Assembly: GCA_902362705.1 (NCBI GenBank)
Contig: CABIXK010000005.1
Location: 150,727 to 177,318, forward strand
From: Rikenellaceae bacterium
Lineage (GTDB): Bacteria; Bacteroidota; Bacteroidia; Bacteroidales; Rikenellaceae
DNA: 26,592 nucleotides
Reading direction: 5' to 3'
The notes under the pieces were generated by a model that was given only the letters and a program-made list of their open reading frames with translations, did not search any database and was not told the origin of the DNA. This document shows positions 1 through 8,090 of this stretch, in pieces. The first letter of the stretch is position 1. The number at the start of each line of letters is the position of its first letter. The translations under genes and the position numbers were made by a program.

Positions 1-3
1 CCC

Positions 4-1983
4 ATGACCGATACGACCCCTGCCGCCGGGGAGGCGACGCAGGGCGGCGACGCGGCGCCCCGCGCCCGGCGCGCCCGGATCCGTCCCGAGGCCGAGATGG
101 TGGCCGGGTCGGAGGAGTTCTCCGACGTCGAGGAGGAGGCCGCGGCGATGCCCTCGGTCGACTTTTCCGACGAGGAGGCCGCGCTGGCGGCCCAGGGCGC
201 CGGCCTGGAGATCGAGGACGAGACGGTCGAGGAGGCTGCGGCCGAAGCGCTCTCCGCGCCGGCGGTCGGCGAGGAGCGCTTCGCCGGCAAGAGCAAGGAG
301 GAGCTGCTCGCGATCTTCGCCGCGTTGCTGGCCGAGCGTCCCGTGCAGTCGATTCGCCGCGAGGTGGAGGCGCTCAAGATCGCCTTCTACCGCATCCGCC
401 GCGCCGAGGTCGAGGCGGCCCGCCGCACCTTCCTCGGGCAGGGGGGCGACGAGTCGGCCTTCACGCCCGCGGTCGACGGCGCCGAGGTGCGCCTGAAGGA
501 GCTCTTCCGCGACTACCGTACCCGCCGCGACGAGTTCATCGCCTCGCTCGAGGCCGAGAAGGAGGCCAACCTGCGCACGAAGCTCGCGATCATCGAGGAG
601 CTCCGCGAGCTGGTCGGCTCGGACGAGACGCTCAACCACACGTTCACTCGCTTCCGCGAGTTGCAGCAGCGCTGGAAGGAGACGGGCCCCGTGCCGCAGC
701 CGCAGGTCAAGGACCTGTGGGAGACCTACAACCTCCACGTCGAGAACTTCTACGGCTTCATCAAGATCAACAAGGAGCTGCGCGACCTCGACCTGAAGAA
801 GAACTACGAACTCAAGCTCTCGCTGTGCGAGCAGGCCGAGGCGCTGGTGGCCGACGAGCAGGCGGTCGAATCGTTCCGCAAGTTGCAGAAGCTCCACGAC
901 GAGTGGCGCGAGGCGGGCCCCGTGGCCAACGAATACAAGGAGGCGCTCTGGGAGCGCTTCAAGGCGGCCTCCGCCCGCATCAACCGCCGCCACCAGGAGC
1001 ACTTCGAGGCCCTGAAGGCCGAGCAGACCAAGAACCTGGCCCTCAAGACGGAGCTCTGCGCCGCCGCCGAGGAGCTCACCGCCCAGCCGCTCACCACGCG
1101 CCGCGAGTGGAACCGTGCGAGCGACCGTCTGCTCGAGATCCAGAAGACGTGGAAGAGCATCGGCTTCGCCCCCAAGAAGGACAACAACCGCATCTACGAG
1201 CGGTTCCGCACGGCGTGCGACCGCTTCTTCGAGGCCAAGCGCCGCTTCTACGCCGGTCTGAAGAGCGAGATGGAGCACAACCTGGCGCTCAAGATCGAGC
1301 TGTGCGAGGCGGCCGAGGCGCTGGCCGGCAGCGAGGAGTGGAAGAAGACCACCGACGAGCTGATCGCCCTGCAGGCCCGCTGGAAGCAGGTGGGGCTCGT
1401 TTCGCGCCGCCACTCCGACGCGGTATGGAAGCGTTTCCGCGCCGCCTGCGACCGCTTCTTCGAGCGCAAGAGCGCCCACTTCTCGTCGGTCGACGACGAG
1501 CACGGCCGCAACCTCGCGCTCAAGCGCGCGCTGCTCGACGAGATGGCCGCTGCCGTGGATCGGGTCCGCGCGGAGGGCTACGACGTGATCCGCGACTTCC
1601 AGCGCCGCTGGGGCGAGATCGGCTTCGTGCCCATCAAGCAGAAGGAGGCGATCCAGAAGCGTTACAAGGCTGTGGCCGACGCGCTCTTCGACGCCCTGCG
1701 CGGCTCGGAGCGCGACCGCTCGATGAACCGCTTCCGCGAGCGCGTCTCGGCGCTCAAGGGCGCCGGCGAGCGCCGCGTGCGCTCCGAGCGCGAGCGTCTC
1801 GGCAGCAAGGTGCGCCAGCTGGAGCAGGAGATCGCCCTGCTGGAGAACAATATCGGCTTCTTCGCCAAGTCGAAGAACGCCGAGGCGCTGGTGGCCGACG
1901 TGCGCGCCAAGATCGACCGTGCGCGTGACGAGATGCGGTCGCTCGTCGAGAAGGTCCGCCTGCTCGACAGCGAGGAGAAATAA
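4..1983 (+). CDS. DUF349 repeat protein, cytoplasmic, function unknown
   Basis: The 659-residue protein has no signal peptide or membrane segment. Residues 1-90 are low-complexity, rich in Ala and Glu/Asp. From about residue 214 to 580 there are five copies of a helical repeat recognisable as DUF349. Each has a core like LQxxWKxxGxVP, then a basic stretch with WxRF or YxRF, and a link ending in LALKxELCEAAEAL. The last 70 residues (SKVRQLEQEIALLENNI and onward) look like a coiled coil. DUF349 proteins of this size are common in Bacteroidota, but I know of no established biochemical role. The ATG lies 3 bases from the window edge, so an upstream start cannot be excluded. The next gene, pyrG, starts 77 bases downstream, so co-transcription is possible. 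The repeat assignment is confident; the function is open. Confidence 0.85.
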   Translation: MTDTTPAAGEATQGGDAAPRARRARIRPEAEMVAGSEEFSDVEEEAAAMPSVDFSDEEAALAAQGAGLEIEDETVEEAAAEALSAPAVGEERFAGKSKEELLAIFAALLAERPVQSIRREVEALKIAFYRIRRAEVEAARRTFLGQGGDESAFTPAVDGAEVRLKELFRDYRTRRDEFIASLEAEKEANLRTKLAIIEELRELVGSDETLNHTFTRFRELQQRWKETGPVPQPQVKDLWETYNLHVENFYGFIKINKELRDLDLKKNYELKLSLCEQAEALVADEQAVESFRKLQKLHDEWREAGPVANEYKEALWERFKAASARINRRHQEHFEALKAEQTKNLALKTELCAAAEELTAQPLTTRREWNRASDRLLEIQKTWKSIGFAPKKDNNRIYERFRTACDRFFEAKRRFYAGLKSEMEHNLALKIELCEAAEALAGSEEWKKTTDELIALQARWKQVGLVSRRHSDAVWKRFRAACDRFFERKSAHFSSVDDEHGRNLALKRALLDEMAAAVDRVRAEGYDVIRDFQRRWGEIGFVPIKQKEAIQKRYKAVADALFDALRGSERDRSMNRFRERVSALKGAGERRVRSERERLGSKVRQLEQEIALLENNIGFFAKSKNAEALVADVRAKIDRARDEMRSLVEKVRLLDSEEK

Positions 1984-2060
1984 CGTGCCGGCGCGCCGCG
2001 GCTTCCCGGGGGCGCTGCGGGCCGACTACGAACCGGACAATAATAATATAAGTTCACGAT

Positions 2061-3680
2061 ATGAAACTTTCGAAACCCAAGTACATCTTCGTCACGGGCG
2101 GTGTGGCTTCGTCGCTCGGCAAGGGTATCATTTCGGCCTCGATGGCCCGCCTGCTCCAGGCCCGCGGCTACTCGGTGACCATCCAGAAGCTCGACCCCTA
2201 CATCAACGTCGACCCCGGCACGCTCAACCCCTACGAGCACGGCGAGTGCTACGTCACGGAGGACGGCGCCGAGACCGACCTCGACCTGGGCCACTACGAG
2301 CGCTTCACCGACCATCCCACCTCGAAGGCCAACAACGTCACCACGGGCCGCATCTACAAGAGCGTGATCGAGAAGGAGCGCAAGGGCGAGTACCTCGGCA
2401 AGACCGTGCAGGTGATCCCCCACATCACCGACGAGATCAAGCGGCGCATCCAGCTGCTGGGCCAGAGCAAGCGCTACGACATCATCATCACCGAGATTGG
2501 CGGCACGGTGGGCGACATCGAGTCGCTGCCCTTCATCGAGTCGGTGCGCCAGCTGCGCTACCAGCTCGGCTACAGGAATACGGCGCTCGTCCACCTAACG
2601 CTCATCCCCTACATGGCCGCTTCGGGCGAGCTGAAGACCAAGCCCACGCAGCACTCGGTCAAGGCGCTGCTCGAGAACGGCTTGCAGCCCGACATCCTGG
2701 TGCTGCGCACCGAGCATCCGCTCACTCTCTCGCTGCGCCGCAAGGTGGCGCTGTTCTGCAACGTCGATCCCAATGCCGTGATGGAGTCGATCGACGTGCC
2801 GACGATCTACGAGGTGCCGATGAAGATGCACGAGCAGCACCTCGACGAGGTGGTGCTCCACAAGCTCGACCTGCCGGCCGACTCCGAGCCCGACATGACG
2901 GCCTGGTGCGCGCTCGTCGACAAGATCAAGCACCCCAAGCGCAAGATCGAGATCGCACTGGTGGGCAAGTATACCGAGCTGCCCGACGCCTACAAGTCGA
3001 TCAGCGAGTCGTTCGTCCACGCCGGCGCGGTCAACGACTGCAAGGTCAAGCTCCAGTATGTCAACTCGGAGAAGCTCACCGACGCCAACGTCGCCGAGCT
3101 GCTCGGCAAGAAGGCCGCCATTCTGGTGGCTCCGGGCTTCGGCAACCGCGGCATCGAGGGCAAGATCGTCGCCGTGCGCTACGCCCGCGAGCACAACATC
3201 CCCTTCCTGGGCATCTGTCTGGGCATGCAGTGCGCCGTGATCGAGTTCGCCCGCAACGTGCTGGGCATCGCCGACGCCAATTCGAGCGAGATGGAGGCCA
3301 CGCCCCATCCGGTGATCGACCTGATGGAGGAGCAGAAGGGCATCACGGCCAAGGGCGGCACGATGCGTCTGGGCGCCTACCCCTGCCGCCTGCGCGAGGG
3401 CTCGAAGGTGGCCGAGGCCTACGGACGTCTCGACATCTCGGAGCGCCACCGCCACCGCTACGAGTTCAACAACGACTTCCTCGCGCAGTTCGAGGCCGCC
3501 GGTATGCAGGCCGTGGGCATCAACCCCGACACGGGGCTGGTCGAGGTGGTCGAGATCCCGTCGCACCCCTGGTTCGTGGGTACGCAGTACCACCCCGAGT
3601 ACAGCAGCACGGTGCTGAGCCCCTCGCCGCTCTTCGTGGCCTTCGTCCGCGCCGCGCTCGAAAACCGCAAGGAGAAATAA
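2061..3680 (+). CDS. pyrG: CTP synthase (glutamine-hydrolysing)
   Basis: This enzyme makes CTP from UTP, ATP and glutamine, the last step of pyrimidine nucleotide synthesis, in the cytoplasm. The 539 residues match the usual length. The N-terminal synthase domain opens with [17 protein letters not shown], the nucleotide-binding P-loop region, followed by [20 protein letters not shown] and the metal-binding acidic stretch. The C-terminal class I glutamine amidotransferase domain (from about residue 295) carries the nucleophile Cys386 in GICLGMQC and the His511/Glu513 pair in QYHPEYSS, so both half-reactions look intact. The start is the only ATG that gives the conserved N-terminus; no strong Shine-Dalgarno is visible, which is usual in this phylum. 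yidC follows after 28 bases, suggesting a pyrG-yidC transcription unit. The order pyrG-yidC is familiar from other Bacteroidota. Confidence 0.98.
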   Translation: MKLSKPKYIFVTGGVASSLGKGIISASMARLLQARGYSVTIQKLDPYINVDPGTLNPYEHGECYVTEDGAETDLDLGHYERFTDHPTSKANNVTTGRIYKSVIEKERKGEYLGKTVQVIPHITDEIKRRIQLLGQSKRYDIIITEIGGTVGDIESLPFIESVRQLRYQLGYRNTALVHLTLIPYMAASGELKTKPTQHSVKALLENGLQPDILVLRTEHPLTLSLRRKVALFCNVDPNAVMESIDVPTIYEVPMKMHEQHLDEVVLHKLDLPADSEPDMTAWCALVDKIKHPKRKIEIALVGKYTELPDAYKSISESFVHAGAVNDCKVKLQYVNSEKLTDANVAELLGKKAAILVAPGFGNRGIEGKIVAVRYAREHNIPFLGICLGMQCAVIEFARNVLGIADANSSEMEATPHPVIDLMEEQKGITAKGGTMRLGAYPCRLREGSKVAEAYGRLDISERHRHRYEFNNDFLAQFEAAGMQAVGINPDTGLVEVVEIPSHPWFVGTQYHPEYSSTVLSPSPLFVAFVRAALENRKEK

Positions 3681-3708
3681 TCACATCCGAATACCGAAAA
3701 AGATATAG

Positions 3709-5640
3709 ATGGACAAGAAATCGATAGCCGGCATCGCGCTCGTCGCGATCCTCTTCCTGGGCTTCGCCTTCTACAACAGCCGCGAGCAGCAGCGTTACGA
3801 GCGGCAGATGGCCGAGTGGCAGGCCTATCAGGACTCTCTGGCCGCCGCCTCGCGCGGTGAACTTCCGGCCGATGCGCCTCAGGCGCCGGTCGCCGTGCCC
3901 GACTCGGTGGCTGCGGCCGCCGAGCATGCGTCGCGCGTGGCCGTGCTGGGCGAGTACCTGGCCGCCGCCCGCGGGGGCGAGGCCGAGACGATCGAGGTGG
4001 AGAACGAGGTGATGCGCGTGCGCTTCTCGACCCTGGGCGGTCAGATCCTGGGCGTGACGCTCAAGGAGTACACCCGCTATGCGCCGCGCGGCGAGCGCGG
4101 CGTGCCCGTCGAGCTGATGGATCCCGCCTCGGCCGAGTTCGCGCTGAACTTTTATATTAAGAACGGCACGCGCAGCGTGCCCGTGCGCACCTCCGAATAC
4201 CTCTTCACGGCCGATCCCGTGCAGTCGACGCCCGACGGCGCGCAGCTGGCGACCTTCCGTCTGCCGGTGGCCGACGGCGCGCAGCTCGTCTACGAGTACC
4301 GCATCTACGACGGCGCCGCGCCCGAGCGCGACTACCTGGTCGACTTCCGCGTGCGCATGGAGGGCATGGCCGCCGCGATGGCCGGCCAGTCGACCCTCGG
4401 CGTCGACTGGGCCCACACCACCTTCCAGAACGAGAAGGGCTTCAAGAACGAGAACATGTACACCACGCTGGCCTACCGCCTGCCGGGCGAGCGCTCGATC
4501 GAGGAGCTGGGCATGAGCGAGGACAAGAAGTCGGAGACGCTCTCCGAGACCGTCGACTGGGTGGCTTTCAAGCAGCAGTTCTTCTCGTCGGTCCTCATCG
4601 CGCCCGCCGACCTCTCGGCCGCCGACCTCTCGTTCGAGACCTTCCAGCCGGGCTCGGGCTACATGAAGCGCTTCCGCGCCCGGATGTCGGTGCCCTACGC
4701 TCCGCAGACCGAGGCCTACGACTTCGCCTTCTACTTCGGCCCCAACAAGTACTCGATTCTCAAGCGGGTGTCTGTCGCCGGCGACGAGGAGCTGGCCCTC
4801 GAGCGGCTCATCCCGCTCGGGTGGGGCATCTTCGGCTGGATCAACCGCTGGTGCGTGATCCCGGTCTTCGACTTTCTGCGCAACTACATCCCGAGCTTCG
4901 GCGTCATCATCCTGATCCTCGCCGTGCTCATCCGCCTCATCATCTCGCCGCTGACCTACAAGAGCTACGTCTCGATGGCCAAGATGCGCCTGGTGAAGCC
5001 CGAGGTCGACGAGCTGGCCAAGAAGTACCCCAAGCAGGAGGACGCCATGAAGCGCCAGCAGGCGACCATGGAGCTCTACCGCAAGGCGGGCATCAACCCT
5101 ATGGGAGGGTGCATCCCCATGCTCATCCAGTTCCCCATCCTGATCGCCATGTTCCGCTTTTTCCCGGCGGCCATCGAGCTGCGCGATCAGGCCTTCCTCT
5201 GGGCCGACGACCTGTCGTCCTACGACAGCATCCTCGATCTGCCCTTCTCGATCCCCTTCTACGGTGATCATGTCTCGCTCTTCGCGCTGCTGATGGCGCT
5301 CTCGACCTTCGCCTTCTCCTACGTCAACTACCAGCAGACGGCTTCGTCGCAGCCCCAGATGGCCGGCATGAAGTTCATGATGGTCTATCTGATGCCCGTC
5401 ATGCTGCTGCTGTGGTTCAACAGCTATTCGAGCGGTCTGTGCTGGTACTACCTGCTCTCCAACCTGCTCACGATCGGTCAGACCTTCGCCATCCGCCGCA
5501 TGGTCGACGATACGAAGATCCGGGCGATCATGGAGGCCAACGCCGCCCGCAAGTCGAACGGCAAGAAGTCGAAGTTCCAGCAGCGCTACGAGGAGCTCAT
5601 GCGCCAGCAGGAGGCTGCCCAGCGCGCCCGCCGCAAGTAG
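3709..5640 (+). CDS. yidC: Membrane protein insertase YidC/Oxa1 family
   Basis: YidC inserts and folds inner-membrane proteins, alone or with SecYEG. The 643-residue protein has the long Gram-negative layout. An N-terminal anchor (SIAGIALVAILFLGFAFY) is followed by a large periplasmic beta-sandwich domain (roughly residues 60-360). The conserved insertase core begins at IPSFGVIILILAVLIRLIIS, which contains the conserved Arg of the hydrophilic groove. The amphipathic cytoplasmic loop (KMRLVKPEVDELAKKYPKQ) and the motif INPMGGCIPMLIQFPILIAM follow, then three further membrane segments. The C-terminus is strongly basic (KSNGKKSKFQQ...RARRK), as expected for a ribosome-facing tail. It lies 28 bases after pyrG and is followed within about 30 bases by a hairpin terminator, so it is probably the last gene of this unit. 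Confidence 0.97.
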   Translation: MDKKSIAGIALVAILFLGFAFYNSREQQRYERQMAEWQAYQDSLAAASRGELPADAPQAPVAVPDSVAAAAEHASRVAVLGEYLAAARGGEAETIEVENEVMRVRFSTLGGQILGVTLKEYTRYAPRGERGVPVELMDPASAEFALNFYIKNGTRSVPVRTSEYLFTADPVQSTPDGAQLATFRLPVADGAQLVYEYRIYDGAAPERDYLVDFRVRMEGMAAAMAGQSTLGVDWAHTTFQNEKGFKNENMYTTLAYRLPGERSIEELGMSEDKKSETLSETVDWVAFKQQFFSSVLIAPADLSAADLSFETFQPGSGYMKRFRARMSVPYAPQTEAYDFAFYFGPNKYSILKRVSVAGDEELALERLIPLGWGIFGWINRWCVIPVFDFLRNYIPSFGVIILILAVLIRLIISPLTYKSYVSMAKMRLVKPEVDELAKKYPKQEDAMKRQQATMELYRKAGINPMGGCIPMLIQFPILIAMFRFFPAAIELRDQAFLWADDLSSYDSILDLPFSIPFYGDHVSLFALLMALSTFAFSYVNYQQTASSQPQMAGMKFMMVYLMPVMLLLWFNSYSSGLCWYYLLSNLLTIGQTFAIRRMVDDTKIRAIMEANAARKSNGKKSKFQQRYEELMRQQEAAQRARRK

Positions 5641-5665
5641 GCTGCCGACGCGCCGCGACCCGACG

Positions 5666-5707
5666 CAAAACGGGCCTCCGCAATCGATGCGAAGGCCCGT
5701 TTCGTTT
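5666..5707 (+). terminator. Rho-independent terminator after yidC
   Basis: Positions 5670-5681 (ACGGGCCTCCGC) pair with 5689-5700 (GCGAAGGCCCGT) with one mismatch and a 7-base loop. A T-rich tail, TTTCGTTTT, follows directly. AAAA precedes the stem, so the structure could also act on transcripts arriving from the right. It sits about 25 bases after the yidC stop. Confidence 0.85.
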
Positions 5708-5867
5708 TGCATGGCCGGGGTCGTGAGGGGCGGTTGAGGCTTCGTGTGCCGCACGGCGCGGATGCGCGGAATCGTGTGCGGCGGGTTATGCGCCGGGCGG
5801 CTGAGGGTGTCCGGCTTGTGTGCGGAGACGGCGGCCGGTCCGGGCATGGCCGGTTTGAGCGGAGTTT

Positions 5868-5887
5868 CCCGGGCAGTGCGGCCCGGG
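5868..5887. other. GC-only hairpin downstream of the esterase gene
   Basis: CCCGGGC and GCCCGGG form a perfect 7-bp stem around a 6-base loop, 8 bases past the esterase stop on the minus strand. There is no T-run on either strand, so it is not a classical terminator. It could protect the 3' end of the message or work with Rho. The rest of 5710-5895 is GC-rich and shows no convincing gene. Confidence 0.35.
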
Positions 5888-5895
5888 CGGCGGGC

Positions 5896-6735
5896 TCAGC
5901 GGTCGAAGCCCGCCGATACGAACGTCAGGATCTCGGGCAAGGCCGTCTGCCAGTAGCGCCACGTGTGGCCGCCGTCGCGCATGCGGAATTCGAGGGGGAT
6001 GTTCCGCTTGCGCATGAGCGTATAGAAGCGGACGTTGCCCTCCCACAGGTAGTCGTCGTCGCCGCAGTCGACCCGCCAGCGCACCGTGCGCAGCGCCTCG
6101 GCCTCGTCGTCGGAGAGCGATTCGAGCCGTCGCAGCGGGCTGGTCGCATCGACCGAAGCGGCGAACTCCTCCTGGCGCATCCTTCCGTCGTCGATGGTCA
6201 GCAGCGCGCTGATCGGGCATGCGGCGGCGAAGAGCTCGGGGTGGTGCTGGGCATAGACCGTGGCGCCTCCTCCGCCCATCGAGAGCCCCGCGATGGCGCG
6301 GTCGGACTTGTCGCCCGCGATGCGGTAGTGTCGCTCGACTGCGGGCAGCAGCTCCTCGAAGAAGAACCGTTCGTAGGGCCACCCGGGCTGGTCGAAATAG
6401 CCCATGTGGGGCCCCATGCGGTACTCGCCGTCACCCGAGGCGTCGGGCATCACCACGACCATCGGCACGGCGCGTCCTTCGGCGATCGCCTCGTCGAGGA
6501 TCTGCCGCGCGTTGCCCAGTTCGAGCCAGTCGGTGTGGCATCCGCTGGCGCCGTGCAGCAGGTAGAGTACGGGGTAGGGGCGTTCGCTGCGGTCGTAGCC
6601 GTCGGGCAGATAGACCGAGCAGGTTTTCTCGCGCCCGAGCAGGGGGCTCTCCACGGTGAAGGTCTCCGTGCGGCTCTGCGCTGCGGCGCTCCATGCGGCT
6701 GCGAGCGCCGCGATCGTAAATAACAGGTGTTTCAT
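5896..6735 (-). CDS. Secreted alpha/beta-hydrolase esterase (esterase D / CE1-like)
   Basis: The 279-residue protein starts with a Sec signal peptide (MKHLLFTIAALAAAWSAAAQ) and should act in the periplasm or at the cell surface. The fold is the esterase D/feruloyl-esterase type of alpha/beta hydrolase: a strand and oxyanion region YPVLYLLHGASG, the nucleophile elbow GLSMGGGGA with the catalytic Ser, and a C-terminal DGGHTWRYW with the catalytic His. Relatives remove acetyl or feruloyl groups from polysaccharides or cleave short acyl esters; the natural substrate here cannot be read from sequence. It is the second gene of a two-gene unit, 33 bases after a TlpA-like thioredoxin gene on the same strand. 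No carbohydrate-active enzyme or SusC/D gene is adjacent, so a polysaccharide role is unsupported by context. Confidence 0.88.
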   Translation of the reverse strand: MKHLLFTIAALAAAWSAAAQSRTETFTVESPLLGREKTCSVYLPDGYDRSERPYPVLYLLHGASGCHTDWLELGNARQILDEAIAEGRAVPMVVVMPDASGDGEYRMGPHMGYFDQPGWPYERFFFEELLPAVERHYRIAGDKSDRAIAGLSMGGGGATVYAQHHPELFAAACPISALLTIDDGRMRQEEFAASVDATSPLRRLESLSDDEAEALRTVRWRVDCGDDDYLWEGNVRFYTLMRKRNIPLEFRMRDGGHTWRYWQTALPEILTFVSAGFDR

Positions 6736-6768
6736 GTGCGTAAGGTTGCTTTAGAGTGGGGAATCGCG

Positions 6769-7875
6769 TTATCGCGCCTGCATCCATTTTTCCAACTCAC
6801 GGAAAAACTCCGGCGCATGGCCGCTGCAAACCTTTCGGATACGGCCCTCGGGGTCGATGATGACCTTGGTAGGAAAATTCTGCACGGCATACAGTTCCTT
6901 CACATCGTCGGATTTCGAGCTGTAGAGCTGTACCCACGGCAGTTCGTAACGTTCCACGGCGGCTTTCCATGCCTGGGGAGAGTCGTTGCAGTCGATTCCC
7001 ACGATCTCCAGCTTCCCGTCGTATTTCGCATACGCCTCTTTCAACTCGGGAAATCCCTTGATGCACCATCCGCACCACGAACCCCAGAAGTCGAGAATGA
7101 CCCATTTCCCGCGGAAGTCGCTCAACGCGACCCGATTGCCCTGCATGTCGGGCAGTGTGAAATCGGGAGCCGGCTTGGCCGCCGACTCCAGCGTCCGTTG
7201 TTTCGCCCGTTTGGCCAGCCGCTTCTCGGCATCCGCCATATTCGATCGCGCGAGCGGATAGATCATCGAAGCGAGGGCCTCGCCGGTCAGCTTCGAGCCG
7301 TACTCCACGACCTCCTCCGCATTGGTGAGCTCCATCACGGCATAAGGCGCGCCGACCCGGTCGGGATGTGCCGCGATACAAGCTTTCAGGTAGGCGAACA
7401 GCTGCACGGCCGTTTCGCGCGCCGCCTCGGTCTCTTCCGCCTCGAGTGCCCGTATGTAGCGGCGCTCCGAATCCTTGACCCGGTTCTGGATTTCGGAAAC
7501 CTGTTCCATCAACGGGGTTCCGACGGCCGAGCACTGCCTGTCCGACAGCGTTATGGCCAGCTCGTCCGCAGGATCGGCATAGAACGTGAAGATAATCTCG
7601 TGATAGCCGCGCGGCGTTTCGTACGTCAGGAAACGGTAACACGTGCCGTTCGGGAATACGTGGTCGAGCGAGAACGTTTCGGAGCGGATCGTCAGCGTAT
7701 CCGTGCGGGTCACCAGGTCGGCCAACGACTCGGCCTCGACCATGCTCCGTATTTCCGTCGCCTTGAAGAGGATTTTACGGCCTTTCCATTTCGCAGGAAC
7801 CGTGACCGTGAATCGGGCGCTCGCAGCGTCTGCACCGAAAAGTGCGAGCGCGAGAACAAGAAGAATTTTACGCAT
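6769..7875 (-). CDS. Secreted TlpA/ResA-like thioredoxin-fold protein
   Basis: The 368-residue protein has a signal peptide (MRKILLVLALALFGADAASA), so it should be a periplasmic thiol-disulphide protein. The C-terminal 140 residues are a TlpA/AhpC-TSA thioredoxin domain: PAPDFTLPDMQGNRVALSDF, then VILDFWGSWCGWCIKGFPEL with the redox pair CGWC, and the cis-Pro region NFPTKVIIDPEGR. The first ~220 residues form a separate domain of the kind fused to TlpA in Bacteroidota (DUF4369-like in position); I do not identify it firmly. Likely roles are reduction of periplasmic disulphides or cytochrome c maturation. It heads a unit with the downstream esterase. Its bases are noticeably less GC-rich than the flanking genes, as is its promoter region, which may reflect acquisition from elsewhere or weak codon selection. 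Confidence 0.9.
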   Translation of the reverse strand: MRKILLVLALALFGADAASARFTVTVPAKWKGRKILFKATEIRSMVEAESLADLVTRTDTLTIRSETFSLDHVFPNGTCYRFLTYETPRGYHEIIFTFYADPADELAITLSDRQCSAVGTPLMEQVSEIQNRVKDSERRYIRALEAEETEAARETAVQLFAYLKACIAAHPDRVGAPYAVMELTNAEEVVEYGSKLTGEALASMIYPLARSNMADAEKRLAKRAKQRTLESAAKPAPDFTLPDMQGNRVALSDFRGKWVILDFWGSWCGWCIKGFPELKEAYAKYDGKLEIVGIDCNDSPQAWKAAVERYELPWVQLYSSKSDDVKELYAVQNFPTKVIIDPEGRIRKVCSGHAPEFFRELEKWMQAR

Positions 7876-7911
7876 ATCCGAATTTCAAGGGTGTGTGGAT
7901 GCTTGACTATG

Positions 7912-7941
7912 CAAATATAACGATTTTTTATCGTTATGCAA
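7912..7941 (-). promoter_or_regulatory. Bacteroidota-type promoter of the tlpA-like gene
   Basis: On the minus strand a TTG (plus 7939-7941) is followed after exactly 19 bases by TATATTTG (plus 7912-7919). This matches the Bacteroidota sigma-ABfr pattern TTG-N19-TAnnTTTG at every fixed position. It lies about 37 bases upstream of the ATG at 7875. Confidence 0.8.
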
Positions 7942-7956
7942 CTATTCCGCATAGTT
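7919..7956. promoter_or_regulatory. Two tandem 17-bp inverted repeats over the tlpA-like promoter
   Basis: The first dyad, AACGAT-N5-ATCGTT, is at 7919-7935, between the -33 and -7 elements. The second, AACTAT-N5-ATAGTT, is at 7940-7956, covering the -33 element and sequence upstream. Both are perfect 6-5-6 repeats and their centres are 21 bases apart, about two helical turns. This is how paired operator sites for a dimeric regulator are often arranged. No regulator gene is adjacent. Confidence 0.5.
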
Positions 7957-8050
7957 TATTGGCGAAGAATCGCGGTTTGGCGGTTCCGCATTTATTCGCC
8001 ACCTTTGAAAAATAGGAATATTCGTATGGTCGGCTTCGACGAATTTCACC

Positions 8051-8068
8051 CAGGGCGGAATCGCCCTG
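8051..8068. other. Hairpin downstream of the RlmI-type gene
   Basis: CAGGGCG and CGCCCTG form a perfect 7-bp stem with a 4-base loop, about 22 bases past the methyltransferase stop on the minus strand. No T-run follows on that strand (GGTGAAATTCG comes next), so it is at best a weak or Rho-assisted terminator for the recQ unit. The remainder of 7957-8090 shows no gene. Confidence 0.35.
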
Positions 8069-8090
8069 CGCGGCCGCCTGCCGAGCCCGG

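Noticed and set aside
1984..2060. A promoter directly upstream of pyrG
   Set aside because: There is A/T-rich sequence before the start, but no TAnnTTTG with a -33 partner; read-through from the DUF349 gene is equally likely.
5710..5895. A small gene between yidC and the esterase
   Set aside because: Open frames here are short, lack start context and recognisable sequence, and continue antisense into the esterase.
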